NCBI GenBank assembly: GCA_035079385.1
Contig: JAVHKY010000061.1
Coordinates: 1,911,405-1,975,404 of the forward strand
DNA length: 64,000 nucleotides
Source: Aspidiotus rigidus
Taxonomy: Eukaryota; Arthropoda; Insecta; Hemiptera; Diaspididae
Reading direction: 5' to 3'
The notes beneath the pieces were generated by a model. The model was not told the DNA's origin. It did no database searches and saw only the letters and a program-made list of their open reading frames with translations. How positions within the stretch are numbered: the stretch's first letter is position 1; the number at the start of each line of letters is the position of its first letter. The position numbers and the translations under genes are program-made. This document shows, piece by piece, positions 23,585 to 35,708 of this stretch.

Positions 23585-24610
23585 CTTTTCAATTATCGTC
23601 TCAGATAGACGTCACCAACACAGATTTTAGGAAAACGTTCGATAATGTTGATCACAATAAATTGCTCCATAAATTGAATAGTATAGGTTTTTCAGCAGAA
23701 CTATTACAACTAATCGAGAGTTACTTGTGGGGATCTAGGCAATATGTTGTATTTGGAAAAGCCTGTTCAAGTGTTTATGACTGTACGTCGGGCGTACCTC
23801 AGGGATCAACTCTTGGTCCATACCTTTTCACACTGTAATGTAACTCCTCTATCTTACTTTACTCTGATGATATGAAACTATACAGAGAAATTTGCAACAC
23901 TCATGATAAAACCCTTCTTCAGTCTGATCTCGACGATCTTGTCAAATGGAGCGAAAAAAATTCTATGCCACTAAAATATTAAAAAATACCAATCTCTGAC
24001 CTTCACCTGCACTAAACACTCAATAGAGACAGTGTGTAATATCAAAGATGAAATGATCCAAAGAGTTGATCAGATCAAAGACTTAGGGGTTTGTCTCAAT
24101 TCCGATTTGAATTTTGTAAAACACACGTCAATAACATTGGCAAAAAACAAACGTAATTTGGGTGTTACAAAGAGGAGCTCCAGGTTATTCCTCAATATAG
24201 GAGCAATTTGTACAATATATTTTGCCCTTGTAAGATGAAATTTGGAGTTGTCAAGCATAATATGGGACTAGCTAGGAAGGGATAGATTAGGTGAATTCGA
24301 GCGAACACAGAAACGCTTTCTGAAATATTTGTTCTTTAAGAACTTCAGTTATTACGACTTATCTCTTACATACAGTAAACTTGTTCTGAGGGAAAAAATG
24401 AACACTCTTGAAATAAGAAGAAATACCACGACCGTCCTCGTTGGCAAAAATTTGTTTATACATCCCTGTCAAAGCGGGTCGAACACAACACCTGCTGCAT
24501 ACGACCCAATGCCGTGCTTTTCGCTTTGAGGCAGCCCCATTAAATAGAGCAGTTCGGTCATATAATAAGATGGAGGAAGTAGATAACACAATCAATCTAT
24601 TCTTTGATAG
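23585..24610 (+). pseudogene. Decayed LINE reverse transcriptase (CR1/L2-like)
   Basis: Plus-strand fragments with frameshifts include DFRKTFDNVDHNKLLHKL (RT motif with F-D-x-V-D-H) and SGVPQGSTLGPYLF (palm signature). YSDDMKLYREICNTHDKTLL then has S in place of A in the catalytic Y/F-A-D-D box. LQSDLDDLVKWSEKNSM and a thumb-like part to about 24600 follow. The order suits CR1/L2/Rex-type non-LTR elements. An ORF1, an endonuclease domain and a clear tail are not seen, as usual for 5'-truncated copies. Inactive. Confidence 0.75.
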
Positions 24611-25521
24611 TCGGTGAAAATTTAAGAGAAAAGTAGCAGCGGTACTGGTTGGTTACGTATGGTTTAGAGTTGGCAAGGCTGAATTGGAGAAGTTTATACC
24701 CTCTCGTGCGCTTATTTCATCTTAAAAATTCTGCGGACTATCTTGACCTGCCAAATGGAACGGATTGATGGGGCAGGAGAAAGCTGGGAATTAAGGTGAC
24801 GGTATCCTCGAAGGAACGAGCCAAAGATATTATTAGGCTTAGCACTAAAATTGTAATTCTTAATACGGTGAAACCTGTCTAAGACGGAACTCGTTTGGAG
24901 AGTCCTTTTTTTTTCGTTAAGTAAGGTTTCCATTTTAATGAGATGTAAGAGAGAGAAAAAAAGAAAAAGATGAATACCGTATTACATATCCATTGTGTGA
25001 CAAGAGTTACATCAGTACCCATGTTTATATGTACAAAATTAATTTTTTTTGGAAAAATACGATTCCAGAGGAGTTTGCACTTGCTTGAAACCTGTCTCAA
25101 ATGGTACGAAATGAAGATATGAGGATGAGTTATCGATAAAATAAATTTAATGTACAGAATAAATGTAGTATCATACATGTTTTTCCGTCTTATACAGGAT
25201 TCTGTGACTTGAAATGTTTTCCGTCTTCCGGTTAGACAGTTTCCGTTTTACTGAGAGTGATTTTAATAGACAATTCGTTGGGAGAATGACTTTTTTTCCG
25301 TTATATGGCGATTTCCGGCTTATTAAGGTTCCGTTTTAGACAGGTTTCACTGTATTATTATTTATTGCTATTATTATTAATATTATTATTATGATTCTTA
25401 TTATTCTTATTATTATTGTAATATCGTGTCGCTCCGTAATTGACCGTAAGGCTGTTGAGCAGTACGTAAAATCAATTTAAATAAAAAAATAAAATAAATA
25501 GATAATCTTGACCATGGATTA
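24611..25521. other. Intronic DNA, possible LINE tail
   Basis: 25100-25360 holds CTGTCTCAAATGG, TTCCGTCTTATACAGG and CCGTTTTAGACAGGTTTCAC, repeated variants of one motif. Irregular ATT runs follow at 25350-25420. No coding signal. Confidence 0.4.
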
Positions 25522-26195
25522 CAAAACAAGACTGAATCGCCATGCGCCTCAATATCCGGGTCTCTTGGTTCTTTTTTCTTCTAATTGATTGTTACGTGAC
25601 GGAAATTTATTTTCTAATTTTTTTGAAAAGATCTGGAGCTTCTTTTCCTACCAAAATGTAGAGCTCAAGAGATCTCGATTTTTTCTTTGTCAAGATCTGG
25701 AAACCAAGAGATCTGCATCTTTGTTCCGCTCAGACCTGGAATCTCAGAGACTTAATATTTGTACCTACATACGGTAGGTATATTATCATTAAGAAAGCAT
25801 CAAGAAGAAGAAACTTTCTTGAAGACTGTACAGAAATTTGAAAAATGCTATGCAAAGATAAAATCATAGGTGACACAGAATACGTATACGTGCAGTACTA
25901 ATCAAACGATATATTTGTACATTATCATCAATATTGATGTTCGAAGACTATCTTGGTCATCTTGGTCACTTTTGAGGAAGACTGTACGAGAAATAAAATT
26001 TGCCAGACAAAAATAAAATCTCAAGAGACAGAGAATGTGAAAAACTTCTGAAATTTGAAATAAAATCTCGAGTAACAGAGAATGTATATGTTACTTGAGT
26101 GAAGTCACAACACATTTTTCCGGTGAGAACTTTTTTTTTTTTCGCAATTGCATAGGGGTTTTCGCCTTGCCTGAGGCAAGAGCCTCAAAAAGAAA
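25522..26195 (+). repeat. Dispersed repeat of about 660 bp, copy 1
   Basis: Runs from ACAAGACTGAATCGCCATGC through AGATCTGGAGCTTCTTTTCC to GCAATTGCATAGGGG and GAGGCAAGAGCCTC. It matches 30497-31150 with a few indels and is followed by an unrelated flank. No coding signal; element class unknown. Confidence 0.8.
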
Positions 26196-26199
26196 ACAA

Positions 26200-27068
26200 A
26201 GTAACACAATTTTTCCGTGGGTAAGGTCTGGCTCTTGGCGGCCCAGGTTGTCTTTATGTAATTTTTTGGGGGGTACGGACACGTAACAAAAAGAATCCCC
26301 AGAGTCCGGACAGGAAAGAAAATAAAGCATGAAAATAAAATAAAATAAATTAAAATCGCGAAACCGACGAACCAATTGATTGGATACGTGAAACTAAACA
26401 TCCGATTTCCGTTCTCAAGACTCATGATTTTATTGATAAAGCGCAAAATTTAGTCTAGAACTTACTGTTTAAATTACAAATGTGATATTCCATCAAGGAT
26501 TTATCGCCAGGAATATGTTCTGTCGGGAATAATAGATTAAAATTATTATCCCATACGCAAGAAATCATGGCCTTATAAAACTTGCAAGTATTTTAATATT
26601 TGTTCCGGTATCAAAGCTTTCTTCGTTCGATGAAATCAATAATATTTTTGGTTTCAAGAAATTCGTAGGTCTATCGTGGGCGGTAGAGTGTATTTGATTG
26701 ACCTTTATGAGAAAGTAATATGAGGAGAAGTTCTGCGATCGATTCGCCTGTGAAAGAATACGAGCTGAAATATTTTCAAAATCAAAAAATTAATTTGTTA
26801 AATACCAGCATTTGGCAAAGAAGATACTTTAACGGTAGTGTTTTTTTCCAAATAACTCAGCATAAAACTGGATACCGAGAAGAGTATTCCAACGCGGTGA
26901 ATAACATGCGTATAATATTCAAAACATATTATAATACGTGGGATAAACAGAATCACTTTTATAAGTCGTACGTTTTACAATTTTCACCGATCATGCTATC
27001 AAATCAAGTATGGTAAAATGTTCACATACGATGGTAAATTTATATGTACATACTAAAATGATAGATTT
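26200..27068. other. Intronic DNA downstream of Z10
   Basis: A 98-codon plus-strand frame at 26720-27016 has no recognisable domain. Nothing else seen. Confidence 0.4.
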
Positions 27069-27307
27069 CTATAATATGATTTTATGCATGATTCCCATAT
27101 GCGACTTGAAGCTACTTTTAATAGCAAAAGCTCGTTTGCAGATTTCACAAGAGAATTTTTTAGGTACACCGCATTCGTAGGTCATATGACGACTAAGACT
27201 ACGTTTGCTCAAATATTTTCGAGAACAACCATTCGGGCAATACCAAACTTTATTTTCCTTTCTTACTGATGCTCCGTGTTCATTCCATATTTTAAAATTC
27301 AACGACG
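27069..27307 (-). CDS. lola: lola alternative 3'-terminal zinc-finger exon Z10
   Basis: This terminal exon encodes 79 residues. The acceptor TTAATGTTGCAG ends at 27308 in phase 1, starting A-S-L-N-F. Finger 1 ligands are C24, C28, H41 and C46 (WYCPNGCSRKY). The linker is YECGVPKKF. Finger 2 ligands are C54, C57, H70 and H75; the tail is KIIL. The finger-2 core RAFAIKSSFK is shared with Z11 and no other exon, so Z10 and Z11 look like duplicates now about 15 kb apart. The intervening intron has grown by insertion of hAT, LINE, Penelope-like and MITE sequences. Confidence 0.85.
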
Positions 27308-27854
27308 CTGCAACATTAAAACGAGAGAGACCAATTATTATTTAGAAAAAAAAAAAAAAATTATCAGTGGAATATTCCCATTACAAAATAAACTTTGATA
27401 ATATGCATAGCTCAACTTTTATACAACTACATCAAACTCTGTAATCGTTACACACAAAACCGGAAAGGCTTTTGTAAATTGAAATTAGATATTTTATTTG
27501 ACTGTTATTTGTACATACACTTACTTCATTGTAGGTAGTCTTCAAGTCTCGCGAATTCTGAACAATGAACAATCTACCGCTAGCGTAGCCACAAAGAAGG
27601 AAAAGGATATTTTACTTTTTTTCACTGTTGAAAAAGGAAACGATCAGAGATTCGATGCGTAAGTACGTGCGCGGGAAGAAAAGAAATCAGGGGATGAGGT
27701 TCTCTACCCTCTGTTTCTAACGAAAAAGATGTTTCAATTATTTCGATATACCTAAATAAGGGTGTGAAATATAGACCAATTTCCCTTTTTACACGTTTCA
27801 TGTCTTTGCTCTGGCCTGAATTTCGACATTTGCGTGCGCGTGCGTGCGTGCATA

Positions 27855-28560
27855 CTAGCTTAGTATACTAGACTAGGCTTCATTATACTAGCCCTAATGT
27901 ACATTATACTAGTCAGTAGCTGAGCTATACTATTTGACATTGTATACTGGGCTTGCTTCATACTAGACTAGCTTTATACTAGCTCTAAACTAGACTTATT
28001 TTCTCTGAGCCCTACCCTAATTTCGAAATTTGCTTGCGCGTGCGTGCGTACACTCATTCCTAATATACAGTACACTAGCCTAGCTATACAACCTCCTTTA
28101 TACTAGCTGCATACAGTATACTCGCTTAGTATAATAGGCTTCATTATACTAGCCCTAATGTACATTATACTAGCCTAATAAACTAACTGAGCTATACTAT
28201 TTGACATTGTATACTGGGCTTGCTTCATACTAGACTAGCCTAAACTAGACTTATATTAGACAAAGAAGGAGGCGAACGAGCGGACCCATCGAGAAGGACT
28301 ATGAAACCCAGACCTAATATACAGTATACTAGCTTATTCTAAATAGACTTATACTAGACGAAGAAGGGGGCGAACGAGCGGAGCGAGTGAGCTTCATATT
28401 AGATCTAGGCTTCTGTTACACTACAAGCTTAGGAGAAAGCTATTAGCTTTAAATAACTTATTTTAAACTAGATTTATACTAGACGAAGAGGGGGGCGAAC
28501 GAGCGGAGCGAGTGAGCTTCATATTACGTCTAGGCTTCTTTTAAACTAAAGGCTTCTTTT
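27855..28560. repeat. TACTAG/TAGTATA satellite-like region with GAGCGGAGCGAG units
   Basis: Dense, irregular repeats of ATACTAG, CTTCATTATACTAGCC and AGCTATACTATTTGACATTG. A unit GGCGAACGAGCGGAGCGAGT recurs at about 28367 and 28494 (127 bp apart), with a partial copy near 28270. Vocabulary overlaps the array at 10.7 kb. Confidence 0.7.
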
Positions 28561-29037
28561 CAAAAACTCCATATATTCTAACGAAACAGACGCTCAAAGA
28601 GTTTTTCCAATTTTACGTTCACAGCTTGTAACTATAGGAAGGAGACATGAAACATGATCTTTATTTATTTGGCTCTGCCAGAAAATTTTTTATTCATTTT
28701 TCATTTCATTTTTAATTATTAGCTCCGTTTCATTAAGAATAGTGACACACTGCACAGTATCGTAGACACGATACGATTCAACGGAAGAGATTTCCATATG
28801 AATGCTAGAACCCGAAAAATAAATTGTCATTACTATTCGGACCGGGCAGCGCTAGCATCGCGCAAAATTTTTGAATTTTTAAAAATCTCTCAAAAATATG
28901 ATCATCTGAAAGAAAATTTTCCACTCTTCAATTTCGTTCCTTACGAGTACACGCCTAAATTCATTATTTTTGGAGAAATTTAAGAAAAACTAAAAAATCA
29001 CCTTTGGTTTCAAGTCACAATCACCGTTCGCTTATCA
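28561..29037. other. Intronic DNA, nothing recognised
   Basis: No repeats or coding signal seen. Confidence 0.5.
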
Positions 29038-29047
29038 GTACTTTCTA

Positions 29048-29213
29048 TAAGGCGCTAGAGGTATTCTCAAGAATGCAAACAAACACGTGATGTGGTGGTA
29101 TTTTAGTGAGGAGGTGCAACTTAATGCGAAATCACATTAAGTCGCACCTCTTCACTAAAATTTACCACCACATCACGTGTTTGTTTACATTCTTGAGAAT
29201 ACCTCTAGCGCCT
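29048..29213. mobile_element. Hairpin MITE with 9-bp flanking repeat
   Basis: Two arms of about 75 bp (GGCGCTAGAGGTATTCTC...) are inverted around 29130 with few mismatches. TACTTTCTA is directly repeated at 29039-29047 and 29214-29222, as expected for a target duplication. No coding content. Confidence 0.7.
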
Positions 29214-29296
29214 TACTTTCTAGGTATTTTACATAGGCGACGCTAGCGATCCTACAATATGCCCGGTCCAAATTGCGGTTGATCCTGAGCCTTTAA

Positions 29297-29423
29297 GGGC
29301 CAGTTGTACAATTTGTAGTTCAACGTGAACCGCCGTTGATCGCCCGATTTCGGCCAGTCAAGTTCAAGAATCCGCGGTTCAACGATCACGTGATCTCACG
29401 TTTTTCGATTGTACAACCGGCCC
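29297..29423. mobile_element. PIF/Harbinger-like MITE
   Basis: The 127-bp element begins GGGCCAGTTGTACAA and ends TTGTACAACCGGCCC. It is flanked by TAA on both sides (29294-29296 and 29424-29426). End sequence and 3-bp TAA duplication are typical of PIF/Harbinger. Too short to code. Confidence 0.75.
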
Positions 29424-29425
29424 TA

Positions 29426-29831
29426 AGTGGCGTCGCGTGGTAGTTTTCTTTGGGTGTTCGATGTAAGGTGACGTTCTGTATCACTAGTGAACGCCCTACC
29501 ATGTAATGCAAGGTTGCATCCCCCCACAAGCGCTGTTGACACGCACTGCCACTGCACTGTAGGAGAGTGTTCAATGATGCTTATGAACATCCTACGTTGC
29601 CTAGCACTTCTATACCTTGCCCTATTATGATTATGACTTAATAATTGACGACTTGAAAGAAAAATTTTCAGTTTTTTTATTTATAGAATCAATTTTGTCT
29701 TTTTTCTCCATTGGTTTATTATTACCAATTATTAAAAGTAAAATTGTTCATTGTTCTTGATTTTTTTCTTTAAAAACTTGAACGTACTGGGTGTGCAGTG
29801 AACACCCTGCACACCCAAACGCGACGCCACT
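29426..29831. mobile_element. MITE with AGTGGCGTCGCGT ends, abutting the Harbinger-like MITE
   Basis: AGTGGCGTCGCGT at 29426-29438 is inverted as ACGCGACGCCACT at 29819-29831. The ends are adjacent to GGGTGTTCG and CACACCC. An inner hairpin GGGTGTGCAG/CTGCACACCC is near 29790-29816. Target duplication not resolved. Confidence 0.5.
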
Positions 29832-30496
29832 ATTACCTTTCAAATTCGAGTAATTTTAAAGCAACAAGAGCCTACAATAATCGCTGAAAAACAAACAAAG
29901 AAAGATAACGTTTCAATTAGCGGTTTTTACGTACATGAGTGAACAAAATGGCTACAGGATCAATTTATTTTGCGTGATCCATGCGTTCATTCTGACTGGT
30001 CGCGAAGAATTGCATTAAATAATAAACGCGCTATACTTGGACCACATTGTCCATCTCAATTCAATTTTGAATACACCTACCGTATAAATGGCCAACAGCT
30101 TAGCATTCGGAATACGTAATAATTATCATTGTACACTCAGCGGTACCAAAATGATGCTTTTCGAGAAATGGAAATTTCACTGTACTACTTATAAACAGTA
30201 CAAATACATGTAAGAATCGAACTTCGTCTTTCTCGGTAACAGGTCTCTATTGATCCGAAGACCTTCATCTTTCCTGCTACCGAGTCTCTATTGAACGATC
30301 TTAACTACACGTATGAAACGTGAATTAAAACTGACACTCGCTATCTCTATTCTAATCTCTTATAACAACTACGACTACCTATTCTGTCTGCGAGTGCCAG
30401 CGTGCAAGAATATGCAGCAGCATATTCTTACATACATAGCCGTGACAAATACCTATAAAACCAGTTATCAAGATTTCGTACAACAGTGTCCAGATT
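29832..30496. other. Intronic DNA, nothing recognised
   Basis: TCTCTATTGA recurs near 30245 and 30288 in a small imperfect repeat; otherwise nothing. Confidence 0.5.
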
Positions 30497-31150
30497 GAAA
30501 CAAGACTGAATTGCGATGCGCCTCAATATCCGGGTCTCTCGTTTTTTTTTTTCTAATTGACTGTTACGTGACGGAAATTTATCTTTTAATTTTTTTAAAA
30601 GATCTGGAGCTTCTTTTCCTACCAAGATGTAGAGCTCGAGAGATCTCGATTTTTTCTATGTCAAGATCTGGAAACCAAAAGATCTACATCTTTGTTCCAC
30701 TCAGACCTGGAATCTCAGAGACTTAATATTTGTACCTACGGTAGGTATTACAAGTAAGGAAGTATCGAGAAGAAGAAACTTCCTTAAAGAATGTATAGAA
30801 ATTTGAAAAAATAAAATCATAGGTAATACAGAATATGTAATACATGCAGTATTGATCAAACGATGTACATTATCATCAATATTGATGTTCGAAAACCATC
30901 TTGGTCACTCTTGACGAAGACTGTACGAGAAATGACATTTGCCATGCAAAAATAAAATCTCAATAGACAGAGAATGTAGGTATATCTTCAGTGACCTGAA
31001 ATTTGGAAATTGCTATGCAAAAATAAAATCTCGAGTAATATAGAATGTACGTATTACTTGAGTGACGTCAGAACACATTTTTCCGGTAAGAACTTTTTTT
31101 TTTTTTTTCGCAATTGCATAGGGGCTTTTGCCGGAGGCAAGAGCCTCCCA
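30497..31150 (+). repeat. Dispersed repeat of about 660 bp, copy 2
   Basis: Same order of blocks as copy 1 at 25.5 kb, roughly 85-90% alike by eye. A shorter, more diverged third copy of the first part is at 45598-45835 (GCCATGCGCCTCAGAG to CAGACCTGGAACCTGAC). Confidence 0.8.
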
Positions 31151-31940
31151 AAAAAAAACGAGGAACGAGGGGAACCTATTTTTTTGAAGTTCTTCTTTTT
31201 TATTACCACTCACAAGAAACAGGCTCAATTTACCAGATTTTTCAAGGGAAAAAACCAACTCTTTGTTATCGAAGTGGTTTGTTATATGTACTCGTAATTA
31301 TTATTTCTTTTTTCAGGAACGAAAACGACGGTGTTTTCGATTTACGGGAACAAATCGCTTCATTTCTGTCGTTGGCTTGAGTGGGAGGAAAAAAGAACAG
31401 TTAGGGCGTAAGATATTTTTTAAACGTTTCACACCCTAATGTCATCAATTTAGCCCAACAGTGGCGATAAGAAAAGAACTTTCGCACTTTGTATCGACGC
31501 TCGTGATAAACGCAATTTTCGTAGCCTTCAATTTGTTCACTTTCGTTACCTACCTAAGTTTATAAAACGTTTTTTCGTCAATGTGAAATGAATTCTCGCA
31601 AGACAGAACAATTCTACAAGGGGCTTACAAAGAACTAAATTGGCTACACGTTCAAAGACTTTTATTTTTACAAATAGTTTCTAATTGACGTACACAAGAA
31701 TAAACAAGGAGTTCGGCATCGCTCACGCAAATTTATAAACACTAGACTTAGTGATATGTATTTTTATTTCAAATAAGTACAAAATCATTAGGAAATATCG
31801 ACAAGTACTCGAATATTATACGAGATTTATGCTCATCGCGTAAAATAATAATACGAGTATGCTAAGCGATATTAAGAAGTAGAGCGTTACCTATTAATTA
31901 TTATAGAAATGGAAAAAAGAAAAAACGTGATGAAGGGTAG
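31151..31940. other. Intronic DNA downstream of Z9
   Basis: No gene or repeat recognised. Confidence 0.5.
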
Positions 31941-32164
31941 TTACCCGACAATTATTTTATGTTTGATTCCCATATGACTTTTATAATTTCCTTTTAAAGC
32001 AAACTCTTTGCGACAAATTTGACATTGAAATTTTTTTGGCACTCCGCATTCGTATTTTAGATGAGAATTCAAATGACCTTTATATTTGTATTTGCGACCA
32101 CAACTTTTTGGGCAATGGTAGTATGAGTCGTTATCGCTGAACTGATCTTTGTAATCGACAAATC
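31941..32164 (-). CDS. lola: lola alternative 3'-terminal zinc-finger exon Z9
   Basis: This 74-residue exon was found from the GCATTCGTA (YECG) signature on the plus strand. The acceptor ACCTTTTCCAG ends at 32165 in phase 1; the stop is TAA at 31941-31943. Finger 1 ligands are C18, C22, H35 and C40 (CPKSCGRKYKYK). The linker is YECGVPKKF. Finger 2 ligands are C48, C51, H64 and H69, ending KIIVG. Together with Z7 it forms a duplicate pair sharing the lead-in pattern G-x-x-D-F/Y-x-x-Q-F and the GIKHK end. The lead-in is acidic (SDNDSYY) and otherwise unremarkable. Confidence 0.85.
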
Positions 32165-34289
32165 CTGGAAAAGGTTTTAATGTTAACCATTAATACCTCA
32201 TACGAAATTTTTGTAATTTTTCCTTTGTTCTTCAAAATATGTATTCTTATCAATTTATGGAGCTCAAAATTACGTCCCATCAAGGAGAAAAAAAGAACAA
32301 CAATATATGAGAGTACATGAAAGCAAGCAGGCGTTTTCTCTGCATATTCGGCCTGATACGTCATTCCAGGAATAAGCTTCAGATTCGCTTCCTAAAAAGA
32401 GGAGAAAAAGCGAGGACGTTATTATTGTAAGCATCGAAAACGAAAGAAGGGCAGGGGTGGAAAATTTTTATGGCTCTGGCGTCTTTGATTTCGAAAAAAC
32501 AATTCATTGAAATCGAAGACATTTCAACTCCCGATAAAGTACATTATGACTTCGAAACGTATCAGAGCATCTACTGGAACAATCTTTACAACTCCGAATT
32601 ATGATTTTCATTTTCCCTTTTTTCAGGGGCGCCGTGAGGACATTTTCATAAAGATGATTCTTCGTAATCGTTTCAGGAGGGTCCACATATTTTTTATCCC
32701 ATTTTTTTCAGCTATAAGGAATTGAAGTTTGAGGGGGGTTTTTTCATTGGACCAGGGGGATCACGGTACCCCAGTTTTTCGATAGATTTCGAATAAAAAG
32801 GGACCCAAAATTTATCACCGCCTCCGTACTGATGCGCGATGGGTCTCATCAAATTTACACATGTGAAGTTGAAACATAAGGCTGTTGGATAGCTCGTAGA
32901 GATGATAATTTACAAGACCCTGTAAGCAAAATACACGATAACGTACGGTATACCAATCATGTTTTACCGCTCTATGATTCAAGTCTAGAATTCTCAAAAG
33001 GGAATGAACTAAGTTCAATTGAACCTAAAAAATCCAAACAGGAAATTGCATTTTGAAATTCGTATAAATAAGAGTTTGGTGTGTTTAGAATTGACGAAAT
33101 TAATTCACTAATTTATAACCTACCCAAGGTGGCCACTAAGACTGGGAAAGTCAGATCGAAATGTTTTTAAGAATTGGGACTCTTCAAGTAAATTGGTGCT
33201 TTTCAAATGCTTTTGTTTCAGTCAGCCTCTCGATCTAACGCTGTACAAAAAAAAAAAAACAAATTAACGCGAGATGGTGGCCCAATTTAAGCACTCGCAT
33301 AGCTCGTAAATAAAAAGAAGAAAAAATATCGCCTACATTTGTGGCGCAAATTATGCGAAAAGATGAGGGCGCCGGCGATTTATTCCGGAATTCAAAGTTT
33401 ACTACCTAAGTTTCTCAGACGTAAGCTGTATTCCATGGTTTGCGGTAAGCTGAGTGTTTTCATTCGTATTTGTATTCTAGTCCTAATGAGATTACCACAT
33501 GAAGAACCAAAAGTGAAGGAGCACATGTCACTGTCTCAGTCAAGGCACAAAAGTTTCTCCACTTTCGAGTAAGCGCAGTTTGTGAGCTTTTTTCGTAAAA
33601 TTAAGGTGCATGAAAATTGAGTCCAAAATCATTCTCATGCAATCCGTCGTTAAAACGTTGGACGCTCTTGCGCTCCGACGTTGGGAACTAAATCTTTCTT
33701 TTAAGTTCGCAAAGTTTAAAAATATCTTGGTTCCATCGAAAGTTTGCGTGCTTATTAAAGGCTTGACGCGGAATTTATTGAGAGGCAAGGATTAAAGCCA
33801 ATGATAGGGTCACTGAACCACGCCATCGGTGGAGAGACTGTTCTTATCGTTTTTGTAAAATTACACTTCAAGAATTTATTTTGTATACATATATACTTTC
33901 GTGCGGTACAGTGCTAGGGAGAAGGTAGACTTTTTCGTTCATGTCTCTCCGAATAAAAATTTATTCTTTTATATTCGAGGGGGATCCTTTTTATATTATT
34001 GTGGTACCACCAAAAGTCGGTGCACCAATTACAGGCGACACCACTTACGAATAACATAAAATAATTAATACAGACAGTTATAAAAGAAAGTGGACCACTC
34101 TAAAAATGATTACGGTTAATAAAAAAGAGAGAAAACAGTAATTTCATTACTCCGCAGCGAAAATTACATAATAAAAGTCATACGTCAGGTACCCCGCCCA
34201 TCCCTCTCGCAGCTATATCAAAGCGTTCATCGTTTTTTGAGCAAATGTACTTTCCTACTACCGGTATCGAAATAGTATATTACGCTATA
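32165..34289. other. Intronic DNA, nothing recognised
   Basis: Open frames at 33339-33572 (+) and 33540-33788 (-) lack known motifs. Confidence 0.5.
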
Positions 34290-34735
34290 AGGGGCGGAGG
34301 AGAGCGATTTCTATACGAGCGCTTTGGCGACCCGAGCCGCGGTGAGGGCCGCCATGCAGCGCGAGTATATCGCTTTCCTCCGTTCACGTGTGGCGTACGC
34401 TATTTTTCGGTTCACATGAATAAAAACGCAAACGCGAGATGATCTATAATTAAAATTTTTACTTTTTTATTAGAGCATCATAACATTGTTGATGGAAAAC
34501 GAAATTGTAATTTTCTTAAATTGATGAACACAAGGAAAAATTCGAGTGTTTTATTTAAAATTATTAAAAGATCATTTTCGTCCGCGATCGCCAAAATGTT
34601 CGGCGCATACAGACTACGCGCATGCGCGCATCTTAACTCTTTGAGCTCTAAAGTAAAAAAACGCGTCTTCGCGTCCTACAACGAAGCACCGAAGGAACGC
34701 GTTTTTATTGATGTGAACCGAAAAAAATATTAATT
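34290..34735. mobile_element. Foldback-like repeat related to 1.5 and 3.7 kb
   Basis: CGGTTCACATGAATAAAAACGC (34410-34431) is the inverse of GCGTTTTTATTGATGTGAACCG (34699-34720). The interior contains ACGCGTCTTCGCGT. Left flank is shared with 1470-1590. Confidence 0.5.
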
Positions 34736-35280
34736 GTCGGTTCCCAGTTTGAGATATCGTTGAACAACATCACTGCCCGGTTCAAAGGAGGACAAGCAAA
34801 GTTTGAGGGTCTAGCGCGTGGTGTTTGGGATAAGCTTTGTAATCGAGCTTATCTGTTTCATTTAAATAATGTTACGAGACTTGAAAATACTCGTTTTTGT
34901 GGAAATCTCGGTAGAGTTTTCGGTCACTTGGTGTTGTAAAAAAGCGTCTCGACTTCTCCGCTCTTGTTTCTGCGTCTCATGGAGAACTTCATTCTTAATA
35001 TTCATACTAGGGCGCAAACAAACAGTTGTCAATACACAAACATAAGAATATTTAAGAACGCAGTCAACGCGACGTCAACGTTAGAAGCTCTGTAGCATTC
35101 TACTTCGAGCTGGTTATAATCGCTTGTAAATAAATTTTCATATTTATTTTTTCCTAAGAAATTTGCGATAGCCGCTTGAAATAACAATGAAATTAAGAAT
35201 AAAAAGAAAGAAAACATTTGAAATTATGTTTTAGGTACATTTAGAGACGAACGAACGGTGCGGTGTGAAGGGTGTGAGCG

Positions 35281-35513
35281 TTACAGAACAATCTTATGTT
35301 TGAGGATCAGATGTCTTTTATAGCTTTCTTTACGAGCGAATGGTTGGCCACAATCAGCACATATGAACATTCTTGGAACGCCGCATTCGTATTTCAAATG
35401 TCTTGCAACGCTGCCTTTACTGAAATACTGACGTTTGCATCCTTTAGGGCAATACCAAGGAACAGTCGTCCATTTAGAATAATCAGTCGCCCTCAAATGT
35501 AAATCACATTCAG
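35281..35513 (-). CDS. lola: lola alternative 3'-terminal zinc-finger exon Z8
   Basis: This terminal exon encodes 77 residues. The acceptor CTTCTTTTAG ends at 35514 in phase 1. A (CTT)n tract on the minus strand directly precedes it. Read in frame this looks like a leucine-rich signal peptide, but it is better explained as the intronic polypyrimidine tract. Finger 1 ligands are C22, C26, H39 and C44 (WYCPKGCKRQY). The linker is YECGVPRMF. Finger 2 ligands are C52, C55, H68 and H73, with CGQPFARKE in place of the usual K-x-F core. The tail is KIVL. A minus-strand AATAAA is at 35143-35148, about 130 bases past the stop. Confidence 0.85.
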
Positions 35514-35708
35514 CTAAAAGAAGAAGAAGAAGAAGAAGAAGAAGAAGAGAAAAAAACATTAATAAATCACTTTCAAAAAATCATTCATGACCGAGCAGTT
35601 ATTCAATAAGCGTCCTTTATTGTAATAGTGTATGTTTCAGCATTCTCAGAGCTGCACTATGCACTTAAAGAAGACGACGGCTTTCTTAACGAAGTTAAAC
35701 GAGGAACG

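Noticed and set aside
27855..28560. CRISPR-like array
   Set aside because: Repeats are irregular, self-complementary and without constant spacers; it is eukaryotic satellite.
35514..35559. Leucine-rich start that would give exon Z8 a signal peptide
   Set aside because: It is a (CTT)n tract ending in TTTTAG on the minus strand, i.e. the polypyrimidine tract and acceptor. The phase matches the other 12 exons only if it is intronic.
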